A stretch of 64,000 nucleotides of DNA from Anaerolineales bacterium (GTDB lineage: Bacteria > Chloroflexota > Anaerolineae > JAAEKA01): the NCBI GenBank assembly GCA_020634615.1, contig JACKBI010000005.1, positions 248,001 to 312,000 of the forward strand, in the 5' to 3' direction. Shown in pieces: positions 25,007 to 32,240 of the stretch. The position numbers were made by a program, and so were the translations under genes. How positions within the stretch are numbered: the first letter of the stretch is position 1; each line of letters opens with the position of its first letter. The notes under the pieces are model-generated. The model was not told where the DNA came from and ran no database searches. It saw only the letters and a list, made by a program, of their open reading frames with translations.

Positions 25007-26926
25007 ATGCCTGATAACCCAGACCTCCAGACTTCTACCCCCAGGAGTGCCGATCACGAACGCTCCGAGCGGCTCACCGCGATCTACCGGCGCGTGACCG
25101 AGCTGCGCTGGCCCATCGTCATCATCGTGGTCGGCGCGGCTGCGATCCATCAGGCGCTGCTGTTCACGTTGTTCCGCTTCCTGCCCCCTGGTCAGCAAGG
25201 GTGGGCCCAGCTCGCGCTCTACAGCCTGACAGGCGTGGCAGTGGTCTGGATCGGGCTGCGCCAGCTTGCCAAAGCCGCCGCCCGCCAGGAGGACGCGGAA
25301 CAGGATCTGCACGACGCCTACGGCGAACTGGCGCTGGCGCACCGCCAGCTTCAGACGATCCACGAGGTTGGCCAGCGGGTCACAAACTCCGCCGATGTCC
25401 AGGATCTGCTGGAGATCGCGGCCCGTATTCCGGTGGAACTGTTGGGCGCGCGCGGCGCGTCGGTGGTCACGTTCGATGCTGAGCGGGAACACGGCGCGCT
25501 GGAGATGACTTACGGGTTGAGCCAGGCCGACGTCATTACCCTGCGTGAGGAGGTGGCGACCCGCTTCTCCGCGCAGCGCTGCACCAACTGCCAGCCGCTG
25601 ACCGCGCACGTCAGCGACCACTGTCACCTACTGGAATCGCTGCAAGGCTCGTCTGGCGCGTCGCCGCTGGACCGCATCGTCTGTATGCCATTGGGCCGCG
25701 GCAACGAACGCACCGGGGTCGTGTCGGGCTATTTGGCGCCCGGCGTCAATCCGTCGCCGGAGCAGATTCACCTGGTCAGCATTCTGGCAACCGAGGTTAC
25801 CACCGCCCTGGACTCGGCACGGCTGCGCGCTCGCCAGATGGCAACCCTGTACGCCGTTGACCGGGCAACCCAGGAGCGCAGAAGCCTCGACTCACTGCTG
25901 GCCAGTGTGCTGGAAACCACGGTCAGCGGCTGGAGCGTCGAAGCGGGCGCAATTTTGCTGCTGCGCGACGATACCTGGGACATCCGCGTGCACCGCGGGC
26001 TGGCAGACGAGCACGATGCGACCGGCATCGGCGGGCCGGCATTTGGATTGGCGTTGCGGCTGGCCGACCGCGCCTTGCGGACCGGCCAGCCTGTCCTGAC
26101 GCAGGAACGGGCTGGCAACGATCCCTTTGCCTCGACCGCCGTCCTGCTGTTGCAGACTGAAGGCGAAACGTTGGGCGCGTTGTTCTTGGGCAGCAGGGAG
26201 CCGGGCACCTTCAAACCGGCGCAAATCGACATGATGAAAGCCATCGCGAGCCAGATTGCGCTGGCGGTGCGTAACGCGCAGCTGTACACGCAACTGCGCC
26301 AGACCGCGGTGATCGAGGAACGCTATCGCCTGTCGCGTGAGATGCACGACGGTGTCGCGCAGACGCTGGGCTATCTCGGAATGCAGGCTGAGCGCCTGGA
26401 GCGCATGGCGGCGCGCGGCGAGACCGACCGGCTGCCGGCTGAGCTGCAGGATCTGCACGAGGTGATCGCCAATGCCTATCTTGAGGTGCGCGAGACCATC
26501 GATGGCCTGCGGTTGACGGTGGACGGGCCGGGCGGCTTCGGTGAAGCGCTGGCCGCGCATATTGCTGACTTCACCCGTCGTACCGGCCTGCCGGTAGATT
26601 GCAGCGGCGCCGAAACATTGCCTGAGATGCCGCCAGAGGTGGCGCTGCACTTGCTGCGCATTGCCCAGGAGGCGCTGACCAACGTCCGCCGTCACGCCAA
26701 CGCCAGCCATGCCTGGGTCGATCTCGCCCGCTACAACGGGACGCTGGAACTGACCGTGGCCGACGATGGTCGCGGGTTCGAAAACGACAGTCCCTTCGAC
26801 CGGCAGCACGTCGGACTGGCCAGCATGCGCGAGCGGGTGCGTTCGCTGGACGGCCAGCTGACCGTCGCGTCCAGCCCGGGCCAGGGCACGCGGGTGACGG
26901 CGCGCGTGCCGCTTGCCCGCAACTAG
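25007..26926 (+). CDS. NarL-family sensor histidine kinase with two GAF domains
   Basis: 639 residues. Two transmembrane helices (about 36-58 and 66-84) with hardly any outside loop are followed by two GAF-like domains (about 110-260 and 270-420) and the DHp domain with REMHDGVAQTLGYL (phospho-accepting His447). Last comes a HATPase domain with EALTNVRRHANAS (N box) and VADDGRGF (G1). The lack of an outer sensor loop points to detection inside the membrane or by the GAF domains. The first GAF has a CTNC-type cysteine pair (QRCTNCQPL), which could bind metal or sense redox state (inference). It is paired with the response regulator 120 bases downstream. Confidence 0.92.
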   Translation: MPDNPDLQTSTPRSADHERSERLTAIYRRVTELRWPIVIIVVGAAAIHQALLFTLFRFLPPGQQGWAQLALYSLTGVAVVWIGLRQLAKAAARQEDAEQDLHDAYGELALAHRQLQTIHEVGQRVTNSADVQDLLEIAARIPVELLGARGASVVTFDAEREHGALEMTYGLSQADVITLREEVATRFSAQRCTNCQPLTAHVSDHCHLLESLQGSSGASPLDRIVCMPLGRGNERTGVVSGYLAPGVNPSPEQIHLVSILATEVTTALDSARLRARQMATLYAVDRATQERRSLDSLLASVLETTVSGWSVEAGAILLLRDDTWDIRVHRGLADEHDATGIGGPAFGLALRLADRALRTGQPVLTQERAGNDPFASTAVLLLQTEGETLGALFLGSREPGTFKPAQIDMMKAIASQIALAVRNAQLYTQLRQTAVIEERYRLSREMHDGVAQTLGYLGMQAERLERMAARGETDRLPAELQDLHEVIANAYLEVRETIDGLRLTVDGPGGFGEALAAHIADFTRRTGLPVDCSGAETLPEMPPEVALHLLRIAQEALTNVRRHANASHAWVDLARYNGTLELTVADDGRGFENDSPFDRQHVGLASMRERVRSLDGQLTVASSPGQGTRVTARVPLARN

Positions 26927-26938
26927 CGCCCATGCTCC

Positions 26939-27034
26939 GCTCTTCCGCTCCTACTCCTACTCGTCCTCGTACTCTTCGGTTCGGGCTGATTTCGAGTACG
27001 AGTACGAGTAAGAGGACGAGGACGAGTAGAAGGT
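26939..27034. repeat. Degenerate CGAGTA/TACTCG palindromic repeat
   Basis: A pyrimidine arm of CTCCTACTCGTCCTCGTACTC-like steps and a purine arm of GAGTACGAGTACGAGTAAGAGGACGAG-like steps flank a short core. It lies between kinase and regulator of one operon. The same family recurs at 43670-43758, upstream of the ASKHA-type gene. Confidence 0.65.
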
Positions 27035-27049
27035 TGAGACAGGAACGCC

Positions 27050-27733
27050 ATGACTGACACACCCATTCGTCTGCTGATCGTGGACGACCACAATCTGTTT
27101 CGTCAGGGGTTGACGCGCATTCTGGAGGACTACCCGCAGTTGAATGTGGTTGGGCAGGCGGCCGATGGTGGAGAGGCGCTAGCGATGGTTGATGCCTTGC
27201 AACCGGACGTGGTGCTGATGGATCTCAACATGCCGGTGCTATCCGGTCCGGACGCGACCCGTCGCCTGAGCGCGAGCCACCCCGCCACCCCGGTGATCAT
27301 CCTGACGGTTTCCGAGCGCGACGCGGATTTGTTCGATGCCATCAAGGCCGGCGCACGCGGCTATTTGCTGAAGAACGTGGGAATGGCCGAATTGCTGGAC
27401 GCTGTCCAGCGGGTACATGCCGGCGAGGCGATCATTGCGCCCGCCATGGCCGGCCATCTGCTGAACGAATTTCGCAAGGTAGCCGGGCCGGGGTCTGCAG
27501 AGACTCTCCCGGTCGAGGTGGATGACCTCAGCGAGCGTGAGGTGGAGGTGTTGCGGCTGGTGGCCCAGGGGTTGCCCAACCGCGAAATCGCCGACGCGCT
27601 CAGTCTCAGCGAGCACACCGTCAAGAGCCACCTGGCAAATATCCTCGCCAAGTTGCACCTACGCAGCCGCGCCCATGCCGCCGCGTACGCCGTGCAGGCT
27701 GGCCTGGTCAAGGACGTTCAGACAGGGCGGTAG
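27050..27733 (+). CDS. NarL/LuxR-family response regulator
   Basis: 227 residues. The receiver domain (1-125) has the acidic pair VDDH, phospho-acceptor Asp58 in VVLMDLNMP, the switch Thr in ILTVSERD and Lys in YLLKN. The C-terminal LuxR-type helix-turn-helix (about 155-220) reads LSEREVEVLRLVAQGLPNRE and LSEHTVKSHLANILAKL. It is the partner of the kinase encoded just upstream. Targets are not visible in the window. Confidence 0.95.
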   Translation: MTDTPIRLLIVDDHNLFRQGLTRILEDYPQLNVVGQAADGGEALAMVDALQPDVVLMDLNMPVLSGPDATRRLSASHPATPVIILTVSERDADLFDAIKAGARGYLLKNVGMAELLDAVQRVHAGEAIIAPAMAGHLLNEFRKVAGPGSAETLPVEVDDLSEREVEVLRLVAQGLPNREIADALSLSEHTVKSHLANILAKLHLRSRAHAAAYAVQAGLVKDVQTGR

Positions 27734-27741
27734 AGCACCAG

Positions 27742-27994
27742 CCCCACAGTTCAGTGTGGGGATTCCCACGACCCGATAATCCTCGCCGGACGCGTAGATT
27801 TGTGCGTTTGCAGGCCCCGCATCTTGAAAGATGCGGCTGGCCCAGAGCCCCGCACCAGCCCCACAGTTCAGTGTGGGGATTCCCACGACCCGACAATCCT
27901 GGCCGGACGCGGAGATTTGTGCGCTTGCGGGCCCCCGCATCTTTCAAGATGCGGCTGGCCTAGCGCCGCACCAGCCCCACAGTTCAATGTGGGG
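27742..27994. repeat. 117-bp tandem repeat with two hairpins per unit (about 2.2 copies)
   Basis: Units start at 27742, 27859 and 27975 (the last partial). Each full unit contains CCCCACAGTTCAGTGTGGGG, a 7-bp stem with 6-base loop, and about 70 bases later CCGCATCTTGAAAGATGCGG, a 9-bp stem. Hairpin sequence is conserved while spacers vary. The second unit even reverses the loop (CTTTCAAGATG). It lies between a plus-strand response regulator and the convergent arsR-type gene, so it can act as a bidirectional terminator array. Not a CRISPR. Confidence 0.7.
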
Positions 27995-28012
27995 GACAAT
28001 CTTCTTCTCAGG

Positions 28013-28348
28013 TCAGCTACAGTGGGGGCAATCGCACAGCGACAGAGGTTGTCGTGTACCGATCTTCTCTGGCAGATTCGGTCCCAGCGCGACGTTCAAC
28101 AGCGCAGCGACCTCGGGGTCGGCCAACTGGTAGAAGACGTTCAACCCCTCCTTGCTGTCTACAATCACGCCCGCCTCGCGCAACACCCGCAATTGCTGGG
28201 AGATATACGGCTGCGGCTTCCCCAGCACCGCTTCCAGATGACACACACACTCGGGGCTGCGCCGCAGAATGTCGAGTATCTGCAGGCGGACGGGGTGCCC
28301 CAGCAGCTTGAAGCGAACGGCCTGTTCCTCTAGTTGGCGATCGGTCAT
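28013..28348 (-). CDS. ArsR/SmtB-family metalloregulator
   Basis: 111 residues, winged helix (15-85). The alpha-3 metal box SPECVCHLE (Cys34, Cys36) resembles the ELCVCDL box with which classic ArsR senses As(III)/Sb(III). QPYISQQLRVLREAGV is the recognition helix. The C-terminal tail LCDCPHCS adds three more cysteines (105, 107, 110), an unusual extra thiol site that could complete or replace the metal site. It is transcribed divergently from the thiol-protein operon starting at 28588, and presumably represses both. The inducer could be a metalloid, heavy metal or reactive sulfur species. Confidence 0.9.
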   Translation of the reverse strand: MTDRQLEEQAVRFKLLGHPVRLQILDILRRSPECVCHLEAVLGKPQPYISQQLRVLREAGVIVDSKEGLNVFYQLADPEVAALLNVALGPNLPEKIGTRQPLSLCDCPHCS

Positions 28349-28425
28349 GGGTGGTTTCCTGTGGCAAGCAATGCAAGTTTCTGCATGATCTGCACATAGT
28401 ATACCGCCAATTGGATCGTCGCGCT

Positions 28426-28489
28426 ATGACCTGGATCATGGTGCAAAAATAACCATCAGGAAGAAATCAGGAAACATGATCTAGATCAT
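28426..28489. promoter_or_regulatory. Two related palindromes, candidate operators between arsR-type gene and thiol operon
   Basis: ATGATCTAGATCAT (28476-28489) is a perfect 14-bp palindrome. ATGACCTGGATCAT (28426-28439) is a near copy exactly 50 bp away, about five helical turns. Both lie in the divergent promoter region. The layout suits two dimers of the ArsR-type regulator. The TGAT-N4-ATCA core also resembles Crp/Fnr-type sites, so a second regulator is possible. Confidence 0.5.
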
Positions 28490-28587
28490 AGCAGAGTCAG
28501 GCAAACAGGAGTAATATTGATCCATATGCAATTTCTTGAATATGCAATAATCTGCGGCACAACCTTCGATGACGACACGAGGTAATT

Positions 28588-29037
28588 ATGACCCCACAAC
28601 TGCTTGAAGCAAGAGTCGACAAGTTCATCTTCCGCGTCATGCCCGGCTACCTGTACAGCGAGGCCGGTGTCTGGGCGGCGACGGATGAGACGCAACAGAT
28701 CGTCAGGCTGGGGCTGAGCGATTATCGCCAGCAGTCCAGCGGCGATGTGGCGTTCTTCAATGCGCCCGCCACCGGCCGCCGCGTCTCCCAGGGCGACGAA
28801 CTGGCGTCCATCGAGACGGTCAAAGTCGATCTCGAAGTGCCCTCGCCGCTGACGGGCGAGATCGTCGCCGCCAACGAGGCTCTTGAAGATACGCCTGAAC
28901 TCATCAACCAGGACCCATACGGCCGCGGCTGGCTGGTGGAGCTGCGACCGGATCAATGGCCGCCGGCCGGCCTGCTGGACGCTGCGCAGTACCTGACGGT
29001 GATGACTGCACAGGCCGAGGCGGAGGCAGCAGCATGA
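28588..29037 (+). CDS. Lipoyl carrier protein, glycine-cleavage H-like (GcvH-like)
   Basis: 149 residues. The lipoyl domain fold is shown by RVSQGDELASIETVKVDLEV, with Lys79 in the ETVKV turn as lipoylation site, and PSPLTGEIVAANEALEDTPELINQDPYGRGWLV, the H-protein hallmark (here in outline). No glycine cleavage P, T or L gene is nearby. Instead it heads an operon of cysteine and thiol proteins under an ArsR-type regulator, so it more likely carries a sulfur or redox intermediate, as lipoate-binding proteins of sulfur oxidation do (inference). Its stop overlaps the next start (ATGA). Confidence 0.85.
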   Translation: MTPQLLEARVDKFIFRVMPGYLYSEAGVWAATDETQQIVRLGLSDYRQQSSGDVAFFNAPATGRRVSQGDELASIETVKVDLEVPSPLTGEIVAANEALEDTPELINQDPYGRGWLVELRPDQWPPAGLLDAAQYLTVMTAQAEAEAAA

Positions 29038-29465
29038 CCGGCCAACCCGTTGAGAACGCGCCAATAAAAACAGTCGTCGTGCCGTGCAGCGGCATCGGCA
29101 AGACTTACGGCACCGTCACCCGCGAGGCGGCCTACATCGTGGTCGAGGAGCTGGCGCCGGAAACGACGCGCATCGTGCCGCTGTCGCTGCTGGTTCTGGG
29201 CGACGAGGACGCGCAGGCGGCGGTGCGCGGCGTGCCAGTGATCACCCTGGACGGCTGCAAGCTGGCCTGCGCCACCGTCAACGTCGGTGAGGCCGGTGGC
29301 CACGTCGCCCGCGAGTTCACCGTCCTCGACTGTTACCGGCGCAACAAACAGTGCAAACCGCAGGGAATCGCCGAACTGAACGAAGGCGGCCTGGCGCTGG
29401 CACGTGCGCTGGCCGAAGAAGTCATGCAAGCAGCGGGGGAGCTCATGGAAGCTGACGGGAGCTAA
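29034..29465 (+). CDS. DGC-domain putative zinc-binding protein, first copy
   Basis: 143 residues. Start ATG 29034 overlaps the preceding stop. The DGC domain is marked by Cys18 in VVVPCSGIGKTYG, Cys75 and Cys79 in TLDGCKLAC, and Cys100 and Cys107 in LDCYRRNKQC. These are the chelating cysteines of the family (PF08859, function unknown). It has neither a signal peptide nor membrane segments, so it is cytoplasmic. It is translationally coupled to the H-like carrier and is followed by a longer paralogue, suggesting that the two DGC proteins work on the same thiol- or metal-bound substrate. Confidence 0.8.
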   Translation: MTGQPVENAPIKTVVVPCSGIGKTYGTVTREAAYIVVEELAPETTRIVPLSLLVLGDEDAQAAVRGVPVITLDGCKLACATVNVGEAGGHVAREFTVLDCYRRNKQCKPQGIAELNEGGLALARALAEEVMQAAGELMEADGS

Positions 29466-29500
29466 CGGGGACTAACAGGAACGCCTCTGTGCGTGCCTGG

Positions 29501-29545
29501 TTTCCCTCCTTTCCTGTTTCCCTTCATTTCCCCCTTCCAAAAGGA
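29501..29545. repeat. Single TTTCCC arm of the GGGAAA repeat family
   Basis: TTTCCC, TTTCCT and TTCATTTCCCCC steps fill the gap between the two DGC genes, directly before the AAAGGAT ribosome binding site. The purine partner arm is missing. Instead a different small array (GCTGACGGGAGCTAACGGGG-like) lies at 29448-29480, at the end of the preceding gene. Confidence 0.45.
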
Positions 29546-29551
29546 TCAACC

Positions 29552-30301
29552 ATGCCAAGTTTACCCCAACGCAAAGTTGGAATCGTAGCCTGCTCCGGCG
29601 AAGAGATGGCCGAAGGCACTGTGACGCGCCTCGCGGCGCTCAAGGTGCTGGAGGACCTGCGCCCGGCTGAGACGGTTACCATCTGTCTGCCGCTATTTCT
29701 GGCGGGCGGCGAGGGCGACCGCGCCTTCGCGAAGTTCTACCCGACCATCGCCGTCGATGGCTGCGAGAAACGCTGCGCGGCCCGCGCCACGGAGCTATAC
29801 AGCAACAAGCCAGCCGCCAGCCTGCTGGTCGATGACATCATCGCCGCGCGCGGGCTGGCACGACCACAGGGCATGCGCCGCCTGTCGGCCGATGCCGCGC
29901 CGCTGATCGACGCCCTGGCCGACGAGATCGCGGCCGAGGTAGATCGCCTGATGGACGCGCGCTGGAGCCGATCGGAGGGTGTCGTGCTGGAAGCGGAGGC
30001 CGACGCGAAGCCAGCCGTCAACTCGGCCGCTTGCGCGTGCGGCTCAGGCGTTCCCGTGACCACCGTTGAGATCGACGGGCGTGCCATCCAGATCATGGCG
30101 CTGGAGCCGATCATGGAGATGGCGTACGCTCAGAAACCCGGTTTCTTCGGAGAAACCGGGTTTCGGGAGCCACCCGCCCAGCTCATGAACACGGTGCGTC
30201 TCTACAACACTATTCCCGACGACCAGGAAGCTGTTTACGCCGAAGCGGTGCAGACTGCCTGGCAAGCCTACTGTGCGGAAAAGGAGTCGACCCGTGGCTG
30301 A
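29552..30301 (+). CDS. DGC-domain protein, second copy, with extra C-terminal domain
   Basis: 249 residues from ATG 29552. Residues 1-140 are a DGC domain (Cys14 in VACSGEE; Cys71 and Cys75 in VDGCEKRC). Residues 161-249 form a second domain that opens with a CACGSG thiol motif and continues VTTVEIDGRAIQIMALEPIM...NTVRLYNTIP. I have seen this domain type but cannot name it. A perfect palindrome (30133-30164) is inserted in frame in this domain and encodes KPGFFGETGFRE. The following OsmC gene starts inside this gene's stop region, so the operon continues. Role inferred as metal or sulfur handling. Confidence 0.75.
   Translation: MPSLPQRKVGIVACSGEEMAEGTVTRLAALKVLEDLRPAETVTICLPLFLAGGEGDRAFAKFYPTIAVDGCEKRCAARATELYSNKPAASLLVDDIIAARGLARPQGMRRLSADAAPLIDALADEIAAEVDRLMDARWSRSEGVVLEAEADAKPAVNSAACACGSGVPVTTVEIDGRAIQIMALEPIMEMAYAQKPGFFGETGFREPPAQLMNTVRLYNTIPDDQEAVYAEAVQTAWQAYCAEKESTRG
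30133..30164. repeat. Perfect GAAACCCGGTTTCT palindrome inserted in a coding region
   Basis: GAAACCCGGTTTCT (30133-30146), loop TCGG, AGAAACCGGGTTTC (30151-30164): a perfect 14-bp stem. It lies in frame inside the second DGC gene. Relatives of the arms occur at 42853-42867 and 42931-42945. Confidence 0.7.
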
Positions 30302-30749
30302 GACCGCAACCTACACCACCGATGTATCGTGGAAAGGCGACCACTGGGGCCACATCGTTATGGGCAACGGCCCGCAGATGATGTTCTCCGCGCCGCCCGA
30401 CGCCTACGGACACGCGGGCGTGCTGACGCCGGAGGACGCTTTCGTCGCCGCCGCCAACACCTGCGTGATGATGATGTTTCTCTGGGCCTGCGAGCGCTTC
30501 AAGATCGATCTGGTCAGCTACACCTGCCGCACCGACGGCGTGAAACAGATCGCGCTGGACCGCACCGAACTATTCACACATCTGCGCTTCTGGCCCGAGA
30601 TCACCGTGCGCGCAAATGCCGGTGATGACCCTGCCGTCACGGAAAAACGCATCCGCCGCGCCTTGGTATCCGCGCAGAAGTACAGCCTGGTTGCGAACTC
30701 GGTCAAAAGCGAGATCGTCATCGAGCCGACGATCATAATAACCCCGTAG
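30294..30749 (+). CDS. OsmC/Ohr-family protein
   Basis: 151 residues with GTG start at 30294, preceded by AAGGAG. This start overlaps the previous stop and gives the usual OsmC length. The family detoxifies organic hydroperoxides or reacts with thiol/persulfide substrates through a catalytic cysteine. Here Cys57 lies in TPEDAFVAAANTCVMMM, the usual position on the central helix after the PE-type motif. A second cysteine at the usual late position is not evident. Cys66 and Cys78 are possible partners. Membership in the lipoyl-DGC operon suggests a specialised thiol role. Confidence 0.85.
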   Translation: MAETATYTTDVSWKGDHWGHIVMGNGPQMMFSAPPDAYGHAGVLTPEDAFVAAANTCVMMMFLWACERFKIDLVSYTCRTDGVKQIALDRTELFTHLRFWPEITVRANAGDDPAVTEKRIRRALVSAQKYSLVANSVKSEIVIEPTIIITP

Positions 30750-30750
30750 T

Positions 30751-30822
30751 TGGTGATCAGTAATCGGTTCGGATCACCGTTACCGATCACTGTTTACTGA
30801 CCACTGATCACTGACCACCGAC
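30751..30822. repeat. Degenerate GATCAGTAATCGG / CCGATCACTG repeat
   Basis: GGTGATCAGTAATCGG steps on the left and TTACCGATCACTG, CCACTGATCACTGACC steps on the right give a degenerate palindromic array between the OsmC and thioredoxin-like genes. It belongs to the family also seen at 45719-45803 and 55915-56018. Confidence 0.65.
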
Positions 30823-30841
30823 TCCCCAAGGAGACTATCCC

Positions 30842-31090
30842 ATGACAATCGCCATCAAAGTCCTCGGCCCAGGCTGCGAGAACTGTGACAAGCTGGCGCA
30901 TAACGCTCGCGAGGCTGTTACGCTACTCGGGGCCGATGCCACCATCGAGAAGGTGACCGACCGCGCCGAGTTCAGCCGGTATGGACTGCTATACACGCCC
31001 GGTCTCGTCATCAATGACAAGCTGGTCAGCGGCGGTCGCATCCCACCGGTGGCTGAAATCACATCGATGCTGGCCAACTCTGCCACCTGA
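30842..31090 (+). CDS. Small thioredoxin-like redox protein (CxxC, MTH895-type)
   Basis: 82 residues, AAGGAG upstream. A minimal thioredoxin fold with PGCENCDKL (Cys12, Cys15) near the start and the cis-Pro in YTPGLVIND. This redox-active disulfide protein-2 type is often encoded beside arsenic or sulfur genes (recollection). It is the last gene of the ArsR-controlled operon and could reduce the DGC or OsmC proteins or pass electrons to the lipoyl carrier. Confidence 0.85.
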   Translation: MTIAIKVLGPGCENCDKLAHNAREAVTLLGADATIEKVTDRAEFSRYGLLYTPGLVINDKLVSGGRIPPVAEITSMLANSAT

Positions 31091-31107
31091 CCACAACGGA
31101 TGTCGCC

Positions 31108-32163
31108 TTGCCAACTGCGCCGCTTCAGGGCATAATCGGCGCCGTGCAATCCATACCTAACTCCCCTGCTACCCCACCGGTTGCCAGATCGTTGAGCGGC
31201 GCGTCAGCGTTCGCAGCAGCGGTCTTCCAGCCGCTGACGTCGTCGCCTGCGCTTCGTTTGCCGTTTGCCAGCTGTCTCGTGCTGTTGGCGTTGGCCCTAA
31301 GCGGCTGCGGCAGCCAACAACCGATCCCGACGCCGACGCCTACCAAGACGCCGGCGCCGCTGTTGGCTGCTGTCGAGCCGTCAGCGACAGCGACCGCGAC
31401 TGCGGCGCCGTCCGACACTCCTACCGCGACAGCCAGCCCAACCACCGCCCAGACTTCCACGCCCACGGCTACGGAGCCGCTTGCCACTAATACCCCACTG
31501 CCGCCGGCAACCGCGGTCCCGGAGGCGCCCACGGCTACACCGCAGCCCGCGCCGGCCGCCGTCGTCACGCCACTGCCCACAGCAACCAGTCCACTGCCCG
31601 CGGCAACGCTGCCGCCCCAACGCGGCGGTACATGGGATATGGAGGAGGGCTTCTACCCGTGGCCCAGCCCCTATGAGGGTTTCACGGCTTTTGTCGGCAA
31701 TGGCTGGCAGCCTTTCGAAAAGGTCTACGAGGCCAGCGGTCCGCCGCGCCTCAACGAAAACAAACATGGACCCAACATCCACAGCGGCAACCGCTCACAG
31801 GAGATCAGCTTCGACTGGCGCAGCGGCGAGACCGGATTGTACCGCGTGGCCGAAACCATCCCGGGCCACCTCTTCACCGTCGAGGCCTGGGCCAAGTACG
31901 TGCCCAGCGAGAGCGGCCTCCAGCTTTATCTTGGCATCGACCCCACCGGCGGTGAGGGGTTTGAGGCTCCCAGCGTTGTCTGGTTTCCCTGGCGTGACAT
32001 GACGCCCAATCAGTGGATATCGACCCAGGAGAGCGTGCGCGCGCAGGGGGATCGCACGACCATCTTCCTGCGCGCGGTGCATCCGCTCGGCGCCGGCGGT
32101 GGCCACAAGCCTGGCGGCAACACTATGTTCGACGACGTTAGCCTGGTCGATTTGGGACCCTAG
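31108..32163 (+). CDS. Lipoprotein with Pro/Thr-rich stalk and carbohydrate-binding-like domain
   Basis: The annotated frame opens at TTG 31108, but no ribosome binding site marks the start. A later in-frame start near 31258 would place LPFASCLVLLALALSGC, a canonical lipobox, at the N-terminus. After the Cys a stalk of about 100 residues consists of PT, TA and PTP steps, probably a wall-spanning linker. The C-terminal 170 residues form a beta-sandwich (RSQEISFDWRSGETGLYRV...MFDDVSLVDL) like those that bind carbohydrate or wrap extracellular ligands. No catalytic motif was seen. It is convergent with the TPR gene. Confidence 0.7.
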   Translation: MPTAPLQGIIGAVQSIPNSPATPPVARSLSGASAFAAAVFQPLTSSPALRLPFASCLVLLALALSGCGSQQPIPTPTPTKTPAPLLAAVEPSATATATAAPSDTPTATASPTTAQTSTPTATEPLATNTPLPPATAVPEAPTATPQPAPAAVVTPLPTATSPLPAATLPPQRGGTWDMEEGFYPWPSPYEGFTAFVGNGWQPFEKVYEASGPPRLNENKHGPNIHSGNRSQEISFDWRSGETGLYRVAETIPGHLFTVEAWAKYVPSESGLQLYLGIDPTGGEGFEAPSVVWFPWRDMTPNQWISTQESVRAQGDRTTIFLRAVHPLGAGGGHKPGGNTMFDDVSLVDLGP

Positions 32164-32240
32164 CCTGCGCGGCCTGCGCTGGCGGAGATGCACCGTTGGA
32201 GGAACGTCGCTAACTCAGGTCAGGGAACTACGCCGCATCC

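Noticed and set aside
27659..27947. Two overlapping repeat-encoded frames (93 and 79 residues, minus strand)
   Set aside because: Their internal sequence duplication merely mirrors the 117-bp tandem DNA repeat. No start signals.
27742..27994. Possible CRISPR array
   Set aside because: Only about two 117-bp units, with spacers conserved between units and no cas genes. The hairpins fit a tandem repeat.
28588..29037. Canonical glycine cleavage gcvH
   Set aside because: The domain fits, but no gcvP, gcvT or lpd is near and all neighbours are thiol or metal proteins under ArsR-type control. The gene symbol was therefore withheld.
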